From Plectrocnemia conspersa (lineage: Eukaryota; Arthropoda; Insecta; Trichoptera; Polycentropodidae): a stretch of DNA of 64,000 nt. Under the pieces are notes generated by a model that saw nothing but the letters and a program-made list of their open reading frames with translations, ran no database searches and was not told the origin of the DNA. The translations under genes and the position numbers were made by a program. Numbering within the stretch: the stretch's first letter is position 1; each line of letters begins with the position of its first letter. The stretch lies in contig VTFK01000039.1 of assembly GCA_009617715.1 (NCBI GenBank), positions 1-64,000 on the forward strand, in the 5' to 3' direction. Positions 34,130-45,130 of this stretch are shown here, in pieces.

Positions 34130-34878
34130 CCCCAATGCGGGTCACGAAGGTCAAAACATAATACATAGAATTATTACAATACACAAAATAATAATACATA
34201 TTAGAAGAGAAAAATACATTAAAAAAATAAATTAAATGATTCGAATCGGACCAGCTCCTCATAGCTGACATTAAAAATATCCATAGAGTTGGCTAGTGTG
34301 GATGTGCTGGCTCTAACAGACATCAAAATGAGGTGGCGATCGTGATTCTCAAAGACGTTCCTTAACCTAAGAATAGTTTGATTGTTGCCAGCACCATTTT
34401 TAAAAAATACTTAACCACATACAACTCAGCGAATCGTATTCCAACGCTCCTAAAATAAAGGCGCTGGGATAAAAGAATTGATAGATGAAAACTCAAGAAT
34501 CTTTTCTGAACTTTTCTCCGTTTAAGAAGCAGTATTTGGTTATTCTAGGACTCCAGTTTATAAATCCCGATTCAAGAATGCTTCGTATTAAAGTATCATA
34601 AAGGACGCGAATAACTGACGGATGCGTTCCTCGTAACAAAACCGAAAAAAAAATATTTATCGCAGACGTTTACGTGTAAAGAGAACTTTAACTTGCTCTC
34701 AAAAGTGACTCCTAGATCTTTAGTGGAAGTTTCTCGAGCTAAAATGTGCTCACCGAGATCGTAGAATAAAATGATGGCGTACGGAATTGAAAAAAATGGC
34801 ATATTATGGTACTTTACAACACTAAAGGGCAGACAGTTGACGGAAGCCCATCTCCATAGAGAATCTAAATCACTAGAG
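34130..34878 (-). pseudogene. LINE reverse transcriptase C-terminal fragment (LINE-C)
   Basis: The minus strand from 34878 reads SDLDSLWRWASVNCLPFS, ILARETSTKDLGVTFESKLK, SLHVNVCDKYFFFGFVTRN, then after frameshifts a tail with LESGFINWSPRITKYC and EYDS. This is the order DLDxLxxW..N.L, KDLGVxfDxxLxFxxH, gF..R, LEYaxxvWsP of non-LTR RT thumbs. The family differs from LINE-A and the Jockey-type copy; clade not assigned. It is cut at its upstream side by the hAT element starting at 34879. Confidence 0.8.
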
Positions 34879-36010
34879 CAGGGATGCACAGACCGCGGCC
34901 CGCCGCACTTATGTCAAAAAAGTACGAAAGAACGAATAACGAATAGTAAACGAGGTTTAAAAAAAATGTTCAAGATTCAGAAATTGCAAATATTTTATAT
35001 AATAGCGAAAAGGTGTCGACCATTTATTTAAAGACGGAGATTGTCATATCATGTCAGCAGATATTAAGAATCAATCAACAATGAATACACAAAAAAATTC
35101 TATTGATGAATCAAATGATGTCACTTCCACGGCCCAGTTATTAATATTTGCACGTGGAATAACACACGAGTTTGAAATGTGCGAAGAGTTGACTGGAATG
35201 AGTTCGTTAAGAGATCAAACGAAAGGCAGTGATATGTAAATTGGGCTTCTGGAAAGTGTTCCAAAATAAACTTGGATTTAAAAAAAATATCAGCTATTAC
35301 GACTGATAGAGCTCTTTTTATAATAGTAATTAATTCTGGATTAGTGACTTTATTTAAACAATATTTGGAACGAGGGGATGAATTAATACTTCATTGCATA
35401 ATTAAGAGAATTTGTGCCTTAAAAAATAGGCTTAGAAGATGTTATAATTTTTTACTTGATCATAGACAATTTAAATAATTTGTGGAAGAAATTGAAATCA
35501 AATATGGTGAATTAAGTTTTCTATACAGAAGTGATGTGGATAAGTTGTGGAAAAACATTAGAAAAAAATCAGGCCTAGTCAATAAAATTTAAATCTTAAA
35601 ATATAATTATTCTCGATAATAAAAATTTAGATTGATTATTATGCGACTTAGCTTTTTTCTTGTTGATATTACTAATCATTTGAATTTGTCCAATACGCGA
35701 CTTCAGGGTAAAGAATATTTAATTAATCAAATTGACGGCTATATTGTTTTTTTTCAATGTAATAAGTTTAATCTATTTAAAACCCAATTAATGTCTAAAA
35801 AAATTGCACACTTTTCTAGTAAAAAAAATTGCACACTTAAGCTTAATGTCAAATTTAATTGTCTTAATAATCGCTTTTCTGATTTTCAGAAAGGGCAGTT
35901 GCTCCATTTATTTATGCAATCTGTCATTTTTACCGAAAATGCACTAGAGTCAGTTCAGCTTGAACTGATTGATATGCAAAATGACAAATGCTAAATTTAT
36001 ATCGCTGCGT
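34879..36010 (+). pseudogene. hAT transposase pseudogene, GTF2IRD2-like group
   Basis: It begins with a hAT-type end CAGGGATGCACAGACCGCGG followed by CCCGC. Plus-strand remnants in order: DESNDVTSTAQLLIFARGI and FEMCEELTGMSSLRDQTKG (35051-35239), KKISAITTDRALF and LHCIIKRICALKNRL (35272-35470), IEIKYGELSFLYRSDVDKLW (to about 35555), then FFLVDITNHLNLSNTRLQGK, FKTQLMSKKIAHF and SVQLELIDMQNDK (35632-35991). These follow the conserved order of the hAT transposases from which vertebrate GTF2IRD2 derived. Several stops and frameshifts separate them. The C-terminal dimerisation part and right TIR are missing. It lies inside LINE-C's former upstream side. Confidence 0.9.
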
Positions 36011-36255
36011 AGATAAAAATAACCATAAATTTTAATTGATAATAAATTTAAATTTTAAGGAACATTGTAATTATTTCTTTAAAAAATTAGTATAAAAATA
36101 GGAATATTATCTAGAATGAAAAATATGATATGTTAAGTATAAACACAAAAAATATTTAACAATATTATATTGCCTCATTTTAATTATTGTGCAATAATAT
36201 TAGATAAATTAAATAAAATGAAAATAACAAAATAGGGCAATGAAAGTAGTTTTAA

Positions 36256-36675
36256 CCCTTTATATGCCATAAGCGCGTTAACGCGTTGTATATTTCCATA
36301 TTAGATAAGCGTGTAACAACGCTCTACTTTAAACTTGAATATTTTATTAGCCAGTGTTATAAAATTAGTAGCACATAACACTTATAAATGAAGTAATACC
36401 AGGACACAATAAATCATAAACATAATCGACTTTATGGCGATCTAAATAATAAATTACAGATTTAATTTTTTGCTTAGCTATATACATGCGTGCAGGATTT
36501 TTTTAGTTATGTTAATTTTGGATAAATGTTTGCAGAGTTGACAAATTGAGTATTTAAATAGTAAGTCTTGATGAAAAACTTACTATATATATCCAGAAAA
36601 TATGCTTGTTTCATGCATATGCTTGATAAAATATTGCGACTTTTAGTTTACCACATTACCATGGCATCTAAAAGG
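36256..36675. mobile_element. piggyBac-type MITE inside LINE-A copy 4
   Basis: 420 bp between TTAA at 36252-36255 and 36676-36679. Ends CCCTTTATATGCC and inverted CCTTTTAGATGCC. The LINE reads continuously across the TTAA. Interior non-coding, with GCGCGTTAACGCG near the left end. Confidence 0.88.
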
Positions 36676-36777
36676 TTAAATAAAATCATATTTACTAGTT
36701 GTAGAATTATGCTTGATAGATTGGATTAGATGATTAATGTTCAAGAAATATTGAATATGAATGTTTGAGTACTTATA

Positions 36778-36960
36778 CACAGTAGACCCCCCAATAACAC
36801 TGTAAATTGGGAATTTGCTATTTAAAAAAAAGGTGGATATATCAATACACGCGCCTGATTCATACGTACATATTGCGAAATATTGTATGATTATTTTTTA
36901 GTTCCCCAACTACACGCACCCATGTCCCCAATCTATCGTGTTATTGGGGGGTCTACTGAA
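36778..36960. mobile_element. 183-bp TA-flanked MITE inside LINE-A copy 4
   Basis: The inverted ends CAGTAGACCCCCCAATAACA (from 36780) and its reverse complement (to 36958) are perfect over 21 bp. TA flanks at 36776-36777 and 36961-36962 agree with the LINE comparison. The CAGTAGACCCC end and TA target fit a pogo/Tigger-type non-autonomous element. Confidence 0.88.
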
Positions 36961-37084
36961 TAAGTAAGAAAACAATATGTTAACAGAGTATTTTAATAAT
37001 TATTTAATTAGAAATAAAGATGTACATACATTTAATATTATAGAGACAATTTAAGGATAGTTAGCATTTTTTTTACATCATTCT

Positions 37085-37515
37085 ACAGTTTGCTTTAATT
37101 CGTGATAATAATGATGAACCCATGTCTCCTTATTAGTAAAAAATATTTCCATTAAAATAGCAGTAGCTTCACAGTAGCGCAGTTAGTAAAGGAGCTCGTT
37201 TCTGATTAACCAACCGCAGAATTTTTTGCTATTCCTTATCTCCAATGTTTTAAAGCTGTTCATAGAAAATTTCCGTAGCCTCTACTATTTTTCGAACCTT
37301 GAATCAAATCGACATTTTTTTCAATGGTAGAAGTTACTGTGATGATCATCTTCAAATCTTTTCTTACTATGTTTAAATTCAGCTACATATTTGTATATGA
37401 AGGACAATATGTTCCCAAAGTATTTACTATGTCTTTGAATTTGCTTCGGTATTAAGCCCGTTTTCGTGCAGGTATTTAATCACTTCATTTCATAAACTTA
37501 CAATAAATAAGTGTG
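37085..37515 (-). pseudogene. mariner transposase fragment
   Basis: Minus-strand reading gives TLGTYCPSYTNM, AEFKHSKKRFEDDHHSN (37410-37340), LIRNELL, then FFTNKETWVHHYYHELKQ (37160-37095). This is the mariner order tLGd.aPSyatVk.Wv.eFkrGR.s.eDdpRsG ... fvT.DEtWihhy.pe.kqqs. The first catalytic aspartate of the DETW motif reads K in this copy, which together with stops and frameshifts rules out activity. The right half of the transposase is missing. It abuts the 3' end of LINE-A copy 4. Confidence 0.82.
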
Positions 37516-37739
37516 AAGTTTTCAACCCAAAGTGGAGAAAAATTAAAGAGGATCCACCGTATTAATAGCATCACATCTGAGCCAAACTCAAATTTAAAAT
37601 CCGAGTATCCTAATTGTGTGTAAGTAAAGGAACAGTGCGTCATAAGTTTGTTTCAGACATAATTTTCAATTAGTCATCTCTTGCATAGCAAGTGGCACAC
37701 GCTAAATCCGTGTTAAATTAATCGCATTGTGGAGACGAA

Positions 37740-38350
37740 CCATATTCAATTACAAACGCGCGCTAACTGAAATTCAGCCCCCGGAGGCGCAATCGCGTGA
37801 CCTTCAGACGAAAGCGAATGAGACGGAGGGAGATAAAGAGAGAGGTGCCCACTACATAGATGAACCCTCTGGCCGGACGATGATGCAAAGGTGACTTTGA
37901 AACGAAACGGGGAGAGAGAAAAAGAAGCCGAGAGTGGCTGAAAAAAAATCATTCTAAGGGTATCTATATTAAGCTTAAAATTATCAAAAGCTTCGATTTT
38001 AGATAGTTCGAAATGATGGCTTAGCGAGATTTGATATCCATTGTGTCTCAAGCATTCGTGTCAAATTTTATAATATATCATAATGTGACTTTAATGTTGT
38101 CCTGAATCGGTATTTATTGTCTCTGCTGTTTGAATTATACTACGATTTGATCGCTGTTTAAGCGCGAGGGCCTTTAACTGCTCGGTTAAGTCACACATTT
38201 AAATTGTTTGTTTTTTAGCTTCTTTATCGAGATCGTTTAATGTGCGAAACCGCAACGCCACGGTTGTAAATCACGGATTCCGCATACCGCGCGTGTGCTA
38301 TCTGTTCTTCGCGAAACAAAAACATACGTATTTTTTGGTGTTTTTAATGT
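37740..38350. other. GC-richer islands, candidate regulatory DNA
   Basis: The first patch (37750-37960) contains GCAATCGCGTGACC, repeated GAGA/AGAG tracts (GAGA-factor-like) and CTCTGGCCGGACGATG. The second (38150-38330) contains GAAACCGCAACGCCACGG and CATACCGCGCGTG. The 101-codon minus frame (37746-38051) has no resemblance. Regulatory role inferred. Confidence 0.35.
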
Positions 38351-39275
38351 GTGTCGTAAAATTTATGACGCGTCTATAATAATGTGTTGGAAGTATATAT
38401 TTGAGAATTGTTTTATGCGGACCTGCCTTTTGTTGCATTATCTAAACGTGTAATTTAATAGTAGTATATGACGTGAGTAGAAATAGATAATGTCTTACGA
38501 TAAAAACTAAAAATACACTCAATCTTGATAAGAATGAAATATTTTAGTGATTTAGTGGAATATAAATAGACTCTTTAAAGTGCTTAATATTTATTATTTA
38601 TTCGGCTTAGTGATTTTTTAAATAATATATTATTCGCGCTCCAAATATTAAATGTAACGCTTGTTTACGATACGATCAGAATTGACGAAATTTGAAAGGG
38701 ACTTTTCAATCATAGGACAACAAATCAAAGGTCAAGATTATTATGTATGTAATACAGATCGTGTACTAACTTTGACCTTTTGCGTTTATATGGCATTCTT
38801 AATCTAACGGTTTAATTAAACTAATTGTATTTGTGTTTTTTTTTTGGTAAATTCCAAACATCGATTGGCCTTGATTGATATTTTTCATGCTATCTATATA
38901 AACAATATGTTATTTACAATAACAATGATAAATTATATTACAATATAAATTATGCTTTACCCTATGCTCATTTTAATTTGTATATGTAAATAATCATTAT
39001 ATTATAAACAAATATGGGAAAGTAAACAATGACATTTATATAATAATATCAACAACAAAAATAATACTTAACTAAACAATCTATCTAAAAAAACATTGAT
39101 TATAATTTTTTTCTGAAACACTGTTTATAGTCTTCGTCTATAGCAGTATTTCTCAAATCAATAATATTTACTACATTTTTTACGACGCGTGTTTGCGAAT
39201 TAAATTCTGTATTCTGTAAAGTCTACAAAATTATTTTAACTATAGTTCTTTAATGCGCAAAATAACTAATGAAAG
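38351..39275. other. AT-rich non-coding stretch
   Basis: TTGACCTTT strings (38772) and A/T runs. Nothing supportable. Confidence 0.5.
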
Positions 39276-39536
39276 CAGTAGCGTAGCTATGGTATGTGCC
39301 GCCCAGGGCGATCCTTAAAATGCCCCCCCCCCCCTCCATACATTTTTTGTAAGGTCATAAAATCAGCATTTCTTAAAATTGTACATTAGTAATTATTAAG
39401 ATCTTGTTATTCGTGGATTTATTTATGTTTTAGTGCATTCAGGGTTTAGAACCACACTAGACGACCCCATCGCGAATATGCCGCCCCCAAGCAAGTGCCG
39501 CCCGGAGCGGCCCGCCGCCCCATAGTTACGCCACTC
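39276..39536. mobile_element. hAT-type MITE with GC-rich ends
   Basis: The left end CAGTAGCGTAGCTATGG and inverted right end AGTGGCGTAACTATGGGG enclose about 260 bp. GCCGCCC-rich subterminal blocks and a C-run lie at about 39322-39334. CAGTGGCGTAACTA-type ends are common in hAT elements. No clean target duplication was found. It may alternatively be the terminal region of the transposase pseudogene that follows. Confidence 0.6.
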
Positions 39537-39544
39537 AGTTAAAG

Positions 39545-42030
39545 CAATAAAAAATCTTCAATATTCAGATGATTTTTTAAATTGCGGTTTCATATTATGC
39601 GAACACTCTTTTACCAAAGAATCTACGAAAAACGGTCATTTTGAAGCACATTCAAATACGAAACATAGCACTTGTGTGAACTATGATTTGAAGCAATTTA
39701 AGAATATAAAAGACATTTGAAAAAAAAATAATAATAAATTTATTTTTCTCAGGACGAAATGCTAACAAAGTCGTATTCTTGAAAAAAGCTCTTATCTAAA
39801 TCTAAAAAAAATCATAGTGAATTAATTAATTAAGCCAGATATATCAAGTTTTCTTTAAAAAATACTGGAATGACAAAGATGTGAAAGAAAAGCCACTAAG
39901 CAATAGCATTGTTAGTAAGGGAATAGATGAGATGGCAAAGGATGTAGAAACAGGAAACAAAATTCTCAATATAGAATGATGAATTAATTTTAAGAAACAG
40001 TAAGAAATATTGCCAATGGTGAATTTAATATATTGCTGTATATAAGTATCTAAAATATATTTTGATACAACTCGGATACCAACTTATTGTGTTATTCACA
40101 GAGAAAACTAAGTTTCAAGAAAGCTTTCACCTGACCTAAATGAGATAATATATTCAATTATAAAATATATTAACTTTATCAAAGCAACTGCTAAATGTGA
40201 ACGTCTCTTCAGACACAGCAGTAGAGTCTCCAATTACTCGAACCATCAACTACTCGAGTATCGAATATTAAAATTTTAAAATACTCGAGTACTCGAGTAC
40301 TTTCGAGTATTTACTAAATGTACCAAAATAGCTATTATTCAAATTCGTGCACATATAAATAAATAAATAAAATACTTAGTATGTTAATTTTTACAATTAT
40401 TTTAACTTCACGAACATACTTTTTAAAAACAATAATGCAAAAAAGTGTCTCGAATTTAATATTACTGCTAACCTTTGGTTTTATTATTCCCGTTATGGAA
40501 AAAACCCTTTTCGTTGCTGTTGATGTTGGTCTTATTGTCATTAACGCGTTGGATAAGGCTTCTAATTTATATCTGTTCGCTTTTTATAGATATAAAATTT
40601 TTTGAACTCTCTTTTTATGTTCTCTTCTTTCATTCCCTTCTCTGCTTTTCTCTTATTTCCTTCGACTATTGACAAAATAGCATTTTGTAATTCTTCTTGA
40701 ATAGATTTTTTTTCTTACCACATATACAATATTCTACTCCTTCTGATTAATGCGAAGAATTTAAATCTATATCCTTCGAAGATGTATTTGGGTGAATCCC
40801 TTTCACTCTAGAGCTAAACGGTTCGCAAAGAACTGACTTTACTTTAAATGCCTTTAAAACACAATTGTTTTGATTTATATTTAAAGCTGAGGGATCAGTA
40901 TAAACAATTTACAACACTTTACGCTACAACTGCATAGTCATAAAACCTAAAAAAAATTTTGTTGATATTTCATATTGTTCATTGCCATAAATTAGATAAG
41001 TCGGGACTGTCGAACAGAAAACACAAAAGAAATTTCTCCGTCGTACCCACTAACATAGCCGACGACCGGAACTATGCAACTATGGAACTATGAAAAAATT
41101 ATACCTGATAGTAACCGCTCTAACTCGGGACTTCGGGCATAAACGCCAAATAAAAGCAAGACGTTAACCTTTACCGGACCGAGTTAAAGTTATTTTTGTT
41201 TCTGAAATATTTCAAATTTTTTTAATTTCGAGTATTAATCGAGTAATTTTCAAAATACTCGATTATCAAGTACTTGAAAAATAGACAAAAATACTCGAGT
41301 ACTCGATTACTCGAATTGGAGACTACACAGCAGACTATTGCTTCATACCAAAATAGTATGGTTTTCGAAGAGATCGCCTAAAGAAATTCATGAAACTAGT
41401 TGATATTCTTAATGAGTTTTTTTATGTCAGACCTGAAATTACACATATCAGTCAATAGAGTTATTTACTAACAGATATCTTAAAAAAATTAAATTTCGCA
41501 AAAAAGACGCTTATTAATGCAAAGTGCAAAATACTTGACTTTATTGGACTTCTGCAATTACATAAAAAAAATAGAATTTTTATTAACTTAATAAGTATGA
41601 GGTGATTCTGCTATACTTATTGTTGTGGAGCATTTAGGTAAAATGCTTGTGATTTTCAGATTTGAAAGAAATTGCTTTCTCACCTTGGATAAAAAAAACA
41701 ATATTGGGAGATTGATGTAACCATGCAGTATCAATAATACCTCTTAGAATTGCGAAATGATGAATCTTTAAAAACACTATTTAACATAAAAATACAGTGG
41801 CGTTGCTTTGTGTCGAGACAAAAACAAAATACCTAATTATGACAAGTTTAGTAAGAAAATTACTGTTACCATTCCCATCGTCATATTTAATTGAAGGCAG
41901 ATTTGTTATCGAAAAAAAATTTATCTGGATATAACAAACAGTGGAGATTTATGATTAAAATTAACCTCATATAAAAACTCTGCAGCACATATAAAGCACA
42001 AGGATCGCACTAATTTGCATGTTATTTTCT
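39545..42030 (+). pseudogene. hAT transposase pseudogene (ZBED5/SCAND3-like), split by a nested hAT element
   Basis: Remnants in order on the plus strand: CGFILCEHSFTKES-like zinc-finger-linker region, KKYWNDKDVKEKPLSNSIVS and KGIDEMAKDVET (39860-39950), CVIHREN and SPDLNEI..INFIKAT (40090-40190). The nested element 40222-41325 follows. Then LLLHTKIVWFSK (41336-41370), VLNEFFYVRPEI, LLELRNDESLKTLFN (about 41737-41780) and a decayed C-terminal dimerisation region to about 42020. The order matches hAT transposases of the ZBED5/SCAND3 type. Numerous stops and frameshifts. Removing the insert and one target copy restores collinearity. Confidence 0.85.
40222..41325 (-). mobile_element. Non-autonomous hAT element, copy 2 (1104 bp), nested
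   Basis: Same family as 14760-15865. It starts TAGAGTCTCCAATT and ends ..GGAGACTA. The right end lacks two bases (CT) found in copy 1. The target duplication CACAGCAG is perfect (40214-40221 and 41326-41333). The minus-strand hATC remnant (TSTATKRVFSITGI) lies at 40541-40335. It differs from copy 1 by scattered substitutions and small indels, including an 8-bp difference near each end. It is inserted in an already protein-coding-like hAT transposase relic. Confidence 0.95.
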
Positions 42031-43125
42031 TCAGAGTTATACATTTAATATTCCATACATTGACTTACTCGTAAAACATCTCGGAGGAGTTCATAAACTT
42101 TTTCTCTTTTCTGTATAAATATTGTTAATTAGTTTTAATTTGTTTTTTCTTAATGTAGAAATAAATATATATAATACCATCCAAAATAATATACTTGCAA
42201 TTTTTTTTTTGTTTTTGCTAATTTTTTCTCTATAAATAAACATATTCACTACATTACTAAATTGCTTCAATACTTAAAAATTAGCATTTTTTGTATAAAG
42301 GTAATAATAACTTAGTGTATGTACTTAATAATTAAAAAATTGAGTCCCTAGTTAAACGATTGTTAACCATTAATGTTTTTTTTAATACATATTTACTTAC
42401 GAAAGTCAGATTAAAAATAGTTTAGATTATCTGCATTTTTATTTGAAGGAGCCAAAATGTGGAATTTTTTAAAGCATTAAATTAGGGGTTCACTTATAAA
42501 ATAATATAACAAAATACAGAAAACTAGAACTGCATGAAAGGCTCCAATACAAATTATTTTATTTTCGTATATTGTGCAACTATTTATCACATCATATTAT
42601 TATTATTTAACAATCTCCTGTTGATTTCTTCTTCTGTACTTAAACTGTCCTTTAATTTTTTTTGTTTTTCTTTTTCATGTACCCCATGTTTTTCGGTACA
42701 GGGGAGACATTAGAATTTTAGAGAATTTTGGTGGGGCATGGGTGAAAAAGGTCAGGTCAAGAAGGGCCTGATATCGGTAACCTTACAGGGTCGATCAAAT
42801 TCTAGCGGTGTTTTGATCGAACAAGGCTGAGTTCTCAATAGAGATTCCAATTCAAATATTCAAGAAATCGAACATATTTGCCCGTTTTTATTATTATTAT
42901 TACTATTCGTTTATGTTCAAATTTGTAGTGAAATATTAAAATAAATGAATCATCAAAAACAGATAAACTTTCAAAACACTTGTCTATTGTTTAAGTATTT
43001 GTTTATTACATCAGCGTAGGTAGTCGTTTTTTATGATATTCCGCCGCATTATATCAGCCAAAATCTTTTATTTATAACATTAAAACTTATGTATTTATTT
43101 AGCCAATATAGATAATAGTTTATAC
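42031..43125. other. AT-rich non-coding stretch
   Basis: 42690-42840 is less A/T-rich (GGGGCATGGGTG, GAAGGGCCTGATATCGG) without coding or repeat match. Confidence 0.45.
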
Positions 43126-43129
43126 TCTC

Positions 43130-43530
43130 AACAAATAAAATCAAAACGTACATTTAAAATATATTATAAACATAAACAGAATATAAAAAAATATACTTGA
43201 TTATTATAATTTCTTTTTTAATGCATAAATGTGTTTTTTTAAGAAACCGGCATAAATTTTTATTTTTGCGGATTCTCATAATTTCACACCTCCGTACAAT
43301 ATTCTCCTGGCCGTACTCGTTTTATTTTACTTAACTATTCATAAATGATCTCTATTTCTAATATTAAATCTCTGTACATCTTTATTTAATATTTAAATCT
43401 TAATAAAATACTAAGAAATTACCTAAAATATTATTTTAAAAAAATTCTCGAATATCAAACAGTAAATTTATTTTTATTTAAAACTACTTTCATTGCCCTA
43501 TTTTGTCATTTTTGAAACATAATTTTATTT
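43130..43530 (-). pseudogene. LINE-A copy 2, 3' end
   Basis: The sequence matches 10300-10740 and 61320-61750, including the antisense string CACACCTCCGTACA..CTGGCCGTACTCGTTTT and TTGCCCTATTTTGT. It represents the last part of the RT thumb and the 3' end, with no readable frame left. 5' truncated near 43530. Confidence 0.8.
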
Positions 43531-43699
43531 ATTTTTTTCTACATCATCTTTCTAATAGCCGCCAAACATAATAGTGAAATACAATAAAAATAGTTTTTAA
43601 TTGCCGAAATTCCAGAAAATTCATATTTTTTAGTTAATATTGTACCGCTGTGGTCTTTGTCATTGACTGTTATTATTATTTTTATCTATTTCAAATTAA

Positions 43700-43969
43700 C
43701 CATTTCAATTCCGTAAGGACGCAGGTGTCCATTTATGAACGACGACATGAATGCCGCTAGGACGCGGGTGTCCGTTCATAGTTTTTTTTATTTTTAAATA
43801 AATTATGGAATATTTTTTTTTGATACTTTTTAAGTACTGACTAGTATAAACTAGATTTTATTTTGTTCCTATAATAAATAAAAGTTCACACAAAAAAATT
43901 AAATATGCCAAAAAGTGCTTGATATTCTTAGCATTCTTAGCCGCTTAATTTCGCTTGGCACTAAAAGGG
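43700..43969. mobile_element. piggyBac-type MITE
   Basis: 270 bp between TTAA (43696-43699) and TTAA (43970-43973). Ends CCATTTCAATTCC and inverted CCCTTTTAGTGCC. An internal pair of AGGACGC(A/G)GGTGTCC blocks (43715-43780) forms a direct repeat of palindromic units, possibly transposase-binding sites. Related in end sequence to 36256-36675. Confidence 0.72.
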
Positions 43970-43973
43970 TTAA

Positions 43974-44815
43974 TACGAATAATATTCAAATATTTTTTTT
44001 GAGCAAACCATGTAGTAGTTTCTTTGGCAGCAGGTATAATTAAAATTAAAATTCGGAAAGTTCAAACTTAAAATATATAGTCTTGATGCTTTTTTATATT
44101 ATTAGAATTATGTGTGAACCTGTATTCATTATTCGAACTAGATGTTTCGATTTTTAAAACTTAACGAATATACTTAAATATTTTATCATTTAGTATTCGA
44201 TATTCAATTATTTGATCTTCAGTCAAATGTAGGTTTTAGTCGATTTTCTTCTGAATCGAATTAAACGCTGAATATTAGAGCTTGAAATTTGAAGGAAGTA
44301 CCCAATGATCTTGGACCACTAGTGTTTCAATTTGGCCTTCTTGAGTGACCTGAGATATTTTATAAAATTCGATAAATAAAATAAAGCTTTATCACATATT
44401 ATATATACGTGCTTATAGCTATTGTTTGGCTCCATGCGTAATCGCTTTCTGTTATTGTGTGTATATAGTGTTTTATGCCATTATGTGTTACCTTATGCTT
44501 GTTTAACTTTGTTCAAGGAGATCTTTTGCGTAACCAAATCATAAACAAAACAGGAAGGAAAGCGTTATATTATTTCATATTTTATTGTGAAACCCTACAA
44601 CAGTAACATAAAAAAAATACAATTACGAGCGCTTAGTCAGCAATATTGATATTTCACTAAAAATTAGATCATATATTACATATACATCATTTCACAAATT
44701 ATATTCAATTAAAAAAAGTAGCTTAGTAATGATAGCTTTAGAACCACTGACCTCTTCAGTATTCAAATGTCATCCTTTGTGTTCATTAAAAATAAATTCA
44801 AGATATCCATCGGGT
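43974..44815. other. AT-rich non-coding stretch
   Basis: Nothing supportable. Confidence 0.5.
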
Positions 44816-44819
44816 GAAA

Positions 44820-45130
44820 ATCAATTCGGCCTAGCGACCGAAGACGTCCCTGACCGAGATGGTGTTTCGCAGCCTCGGGGCCAATCTCGCGCCTCTCTCC
44901 TCCTCCTCTCTCCATCTCGCCTTGAGTCGGGTTTCCCTCGTCGTCGTCGGCGGCTTAATAAGTCAATTAGTCGCCGACCATCCAAACATTTAACCGCGGT
45001 CACCCCGTAGACCGTTTTATTTGGTCACTTTGCGCGTAATCAAATGACCGATTAGAGCCGATTGAACCCGAGTCTGGCGAGTCAAAGTGGATTCGCACTA
45101 TTGCCGATGCCAGCAGAGTGATCAAATTAC
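44820..45130. other. GC-richer island, candidate regulatory DNA
   Basis: One of the most marked islands: TTCGGCCTAGCGACCGAAGA, CTCTCTCCTCCTCCTCTCTC, GTCGTCGTCGGCGGC, and several homeodomain-type cores (TCAATTAGTC, GTAATCAAATG). Opposite-strand frames (44729-45010, 44821-45003) are open because of composition and resemble nothing. Regulatory role inferred. Confidence 0.4.

Larger units (their letters stand above)
36045..37082 (+). pseudogene. LINE-A copy 4, interrupted by two MITEs
   Basis: FKEHCNYFFKKL (near 36056), LPHFNYC-like sequence (36168-36196), an interrupted LNRAMxVVL region, then after the MITEs LIRNKDVHTFNI (about 37005-37040). Once both inserts are removed, the nucleotide sequence lines up with the reverse complement of 61330-61960. 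Stops and frameshifts abound. It is the thumb and C-terminal region of the same LINE family as 10290 and 61320. Confidence 0.85.

Noticed and set aside
37746..38051. 101-codon minus-strand frame
   Set aside because: Low-complexity Ser/Leu/His composition over a GAGA-type tract; no recognised domain.
44821..45003. Arg-rich 60-codon minus frame resembling a basic domain
   Set aside because: The Arg runs come from CTCCTC/CGTCGTCG simple repeats, and the opposite strand is open too.
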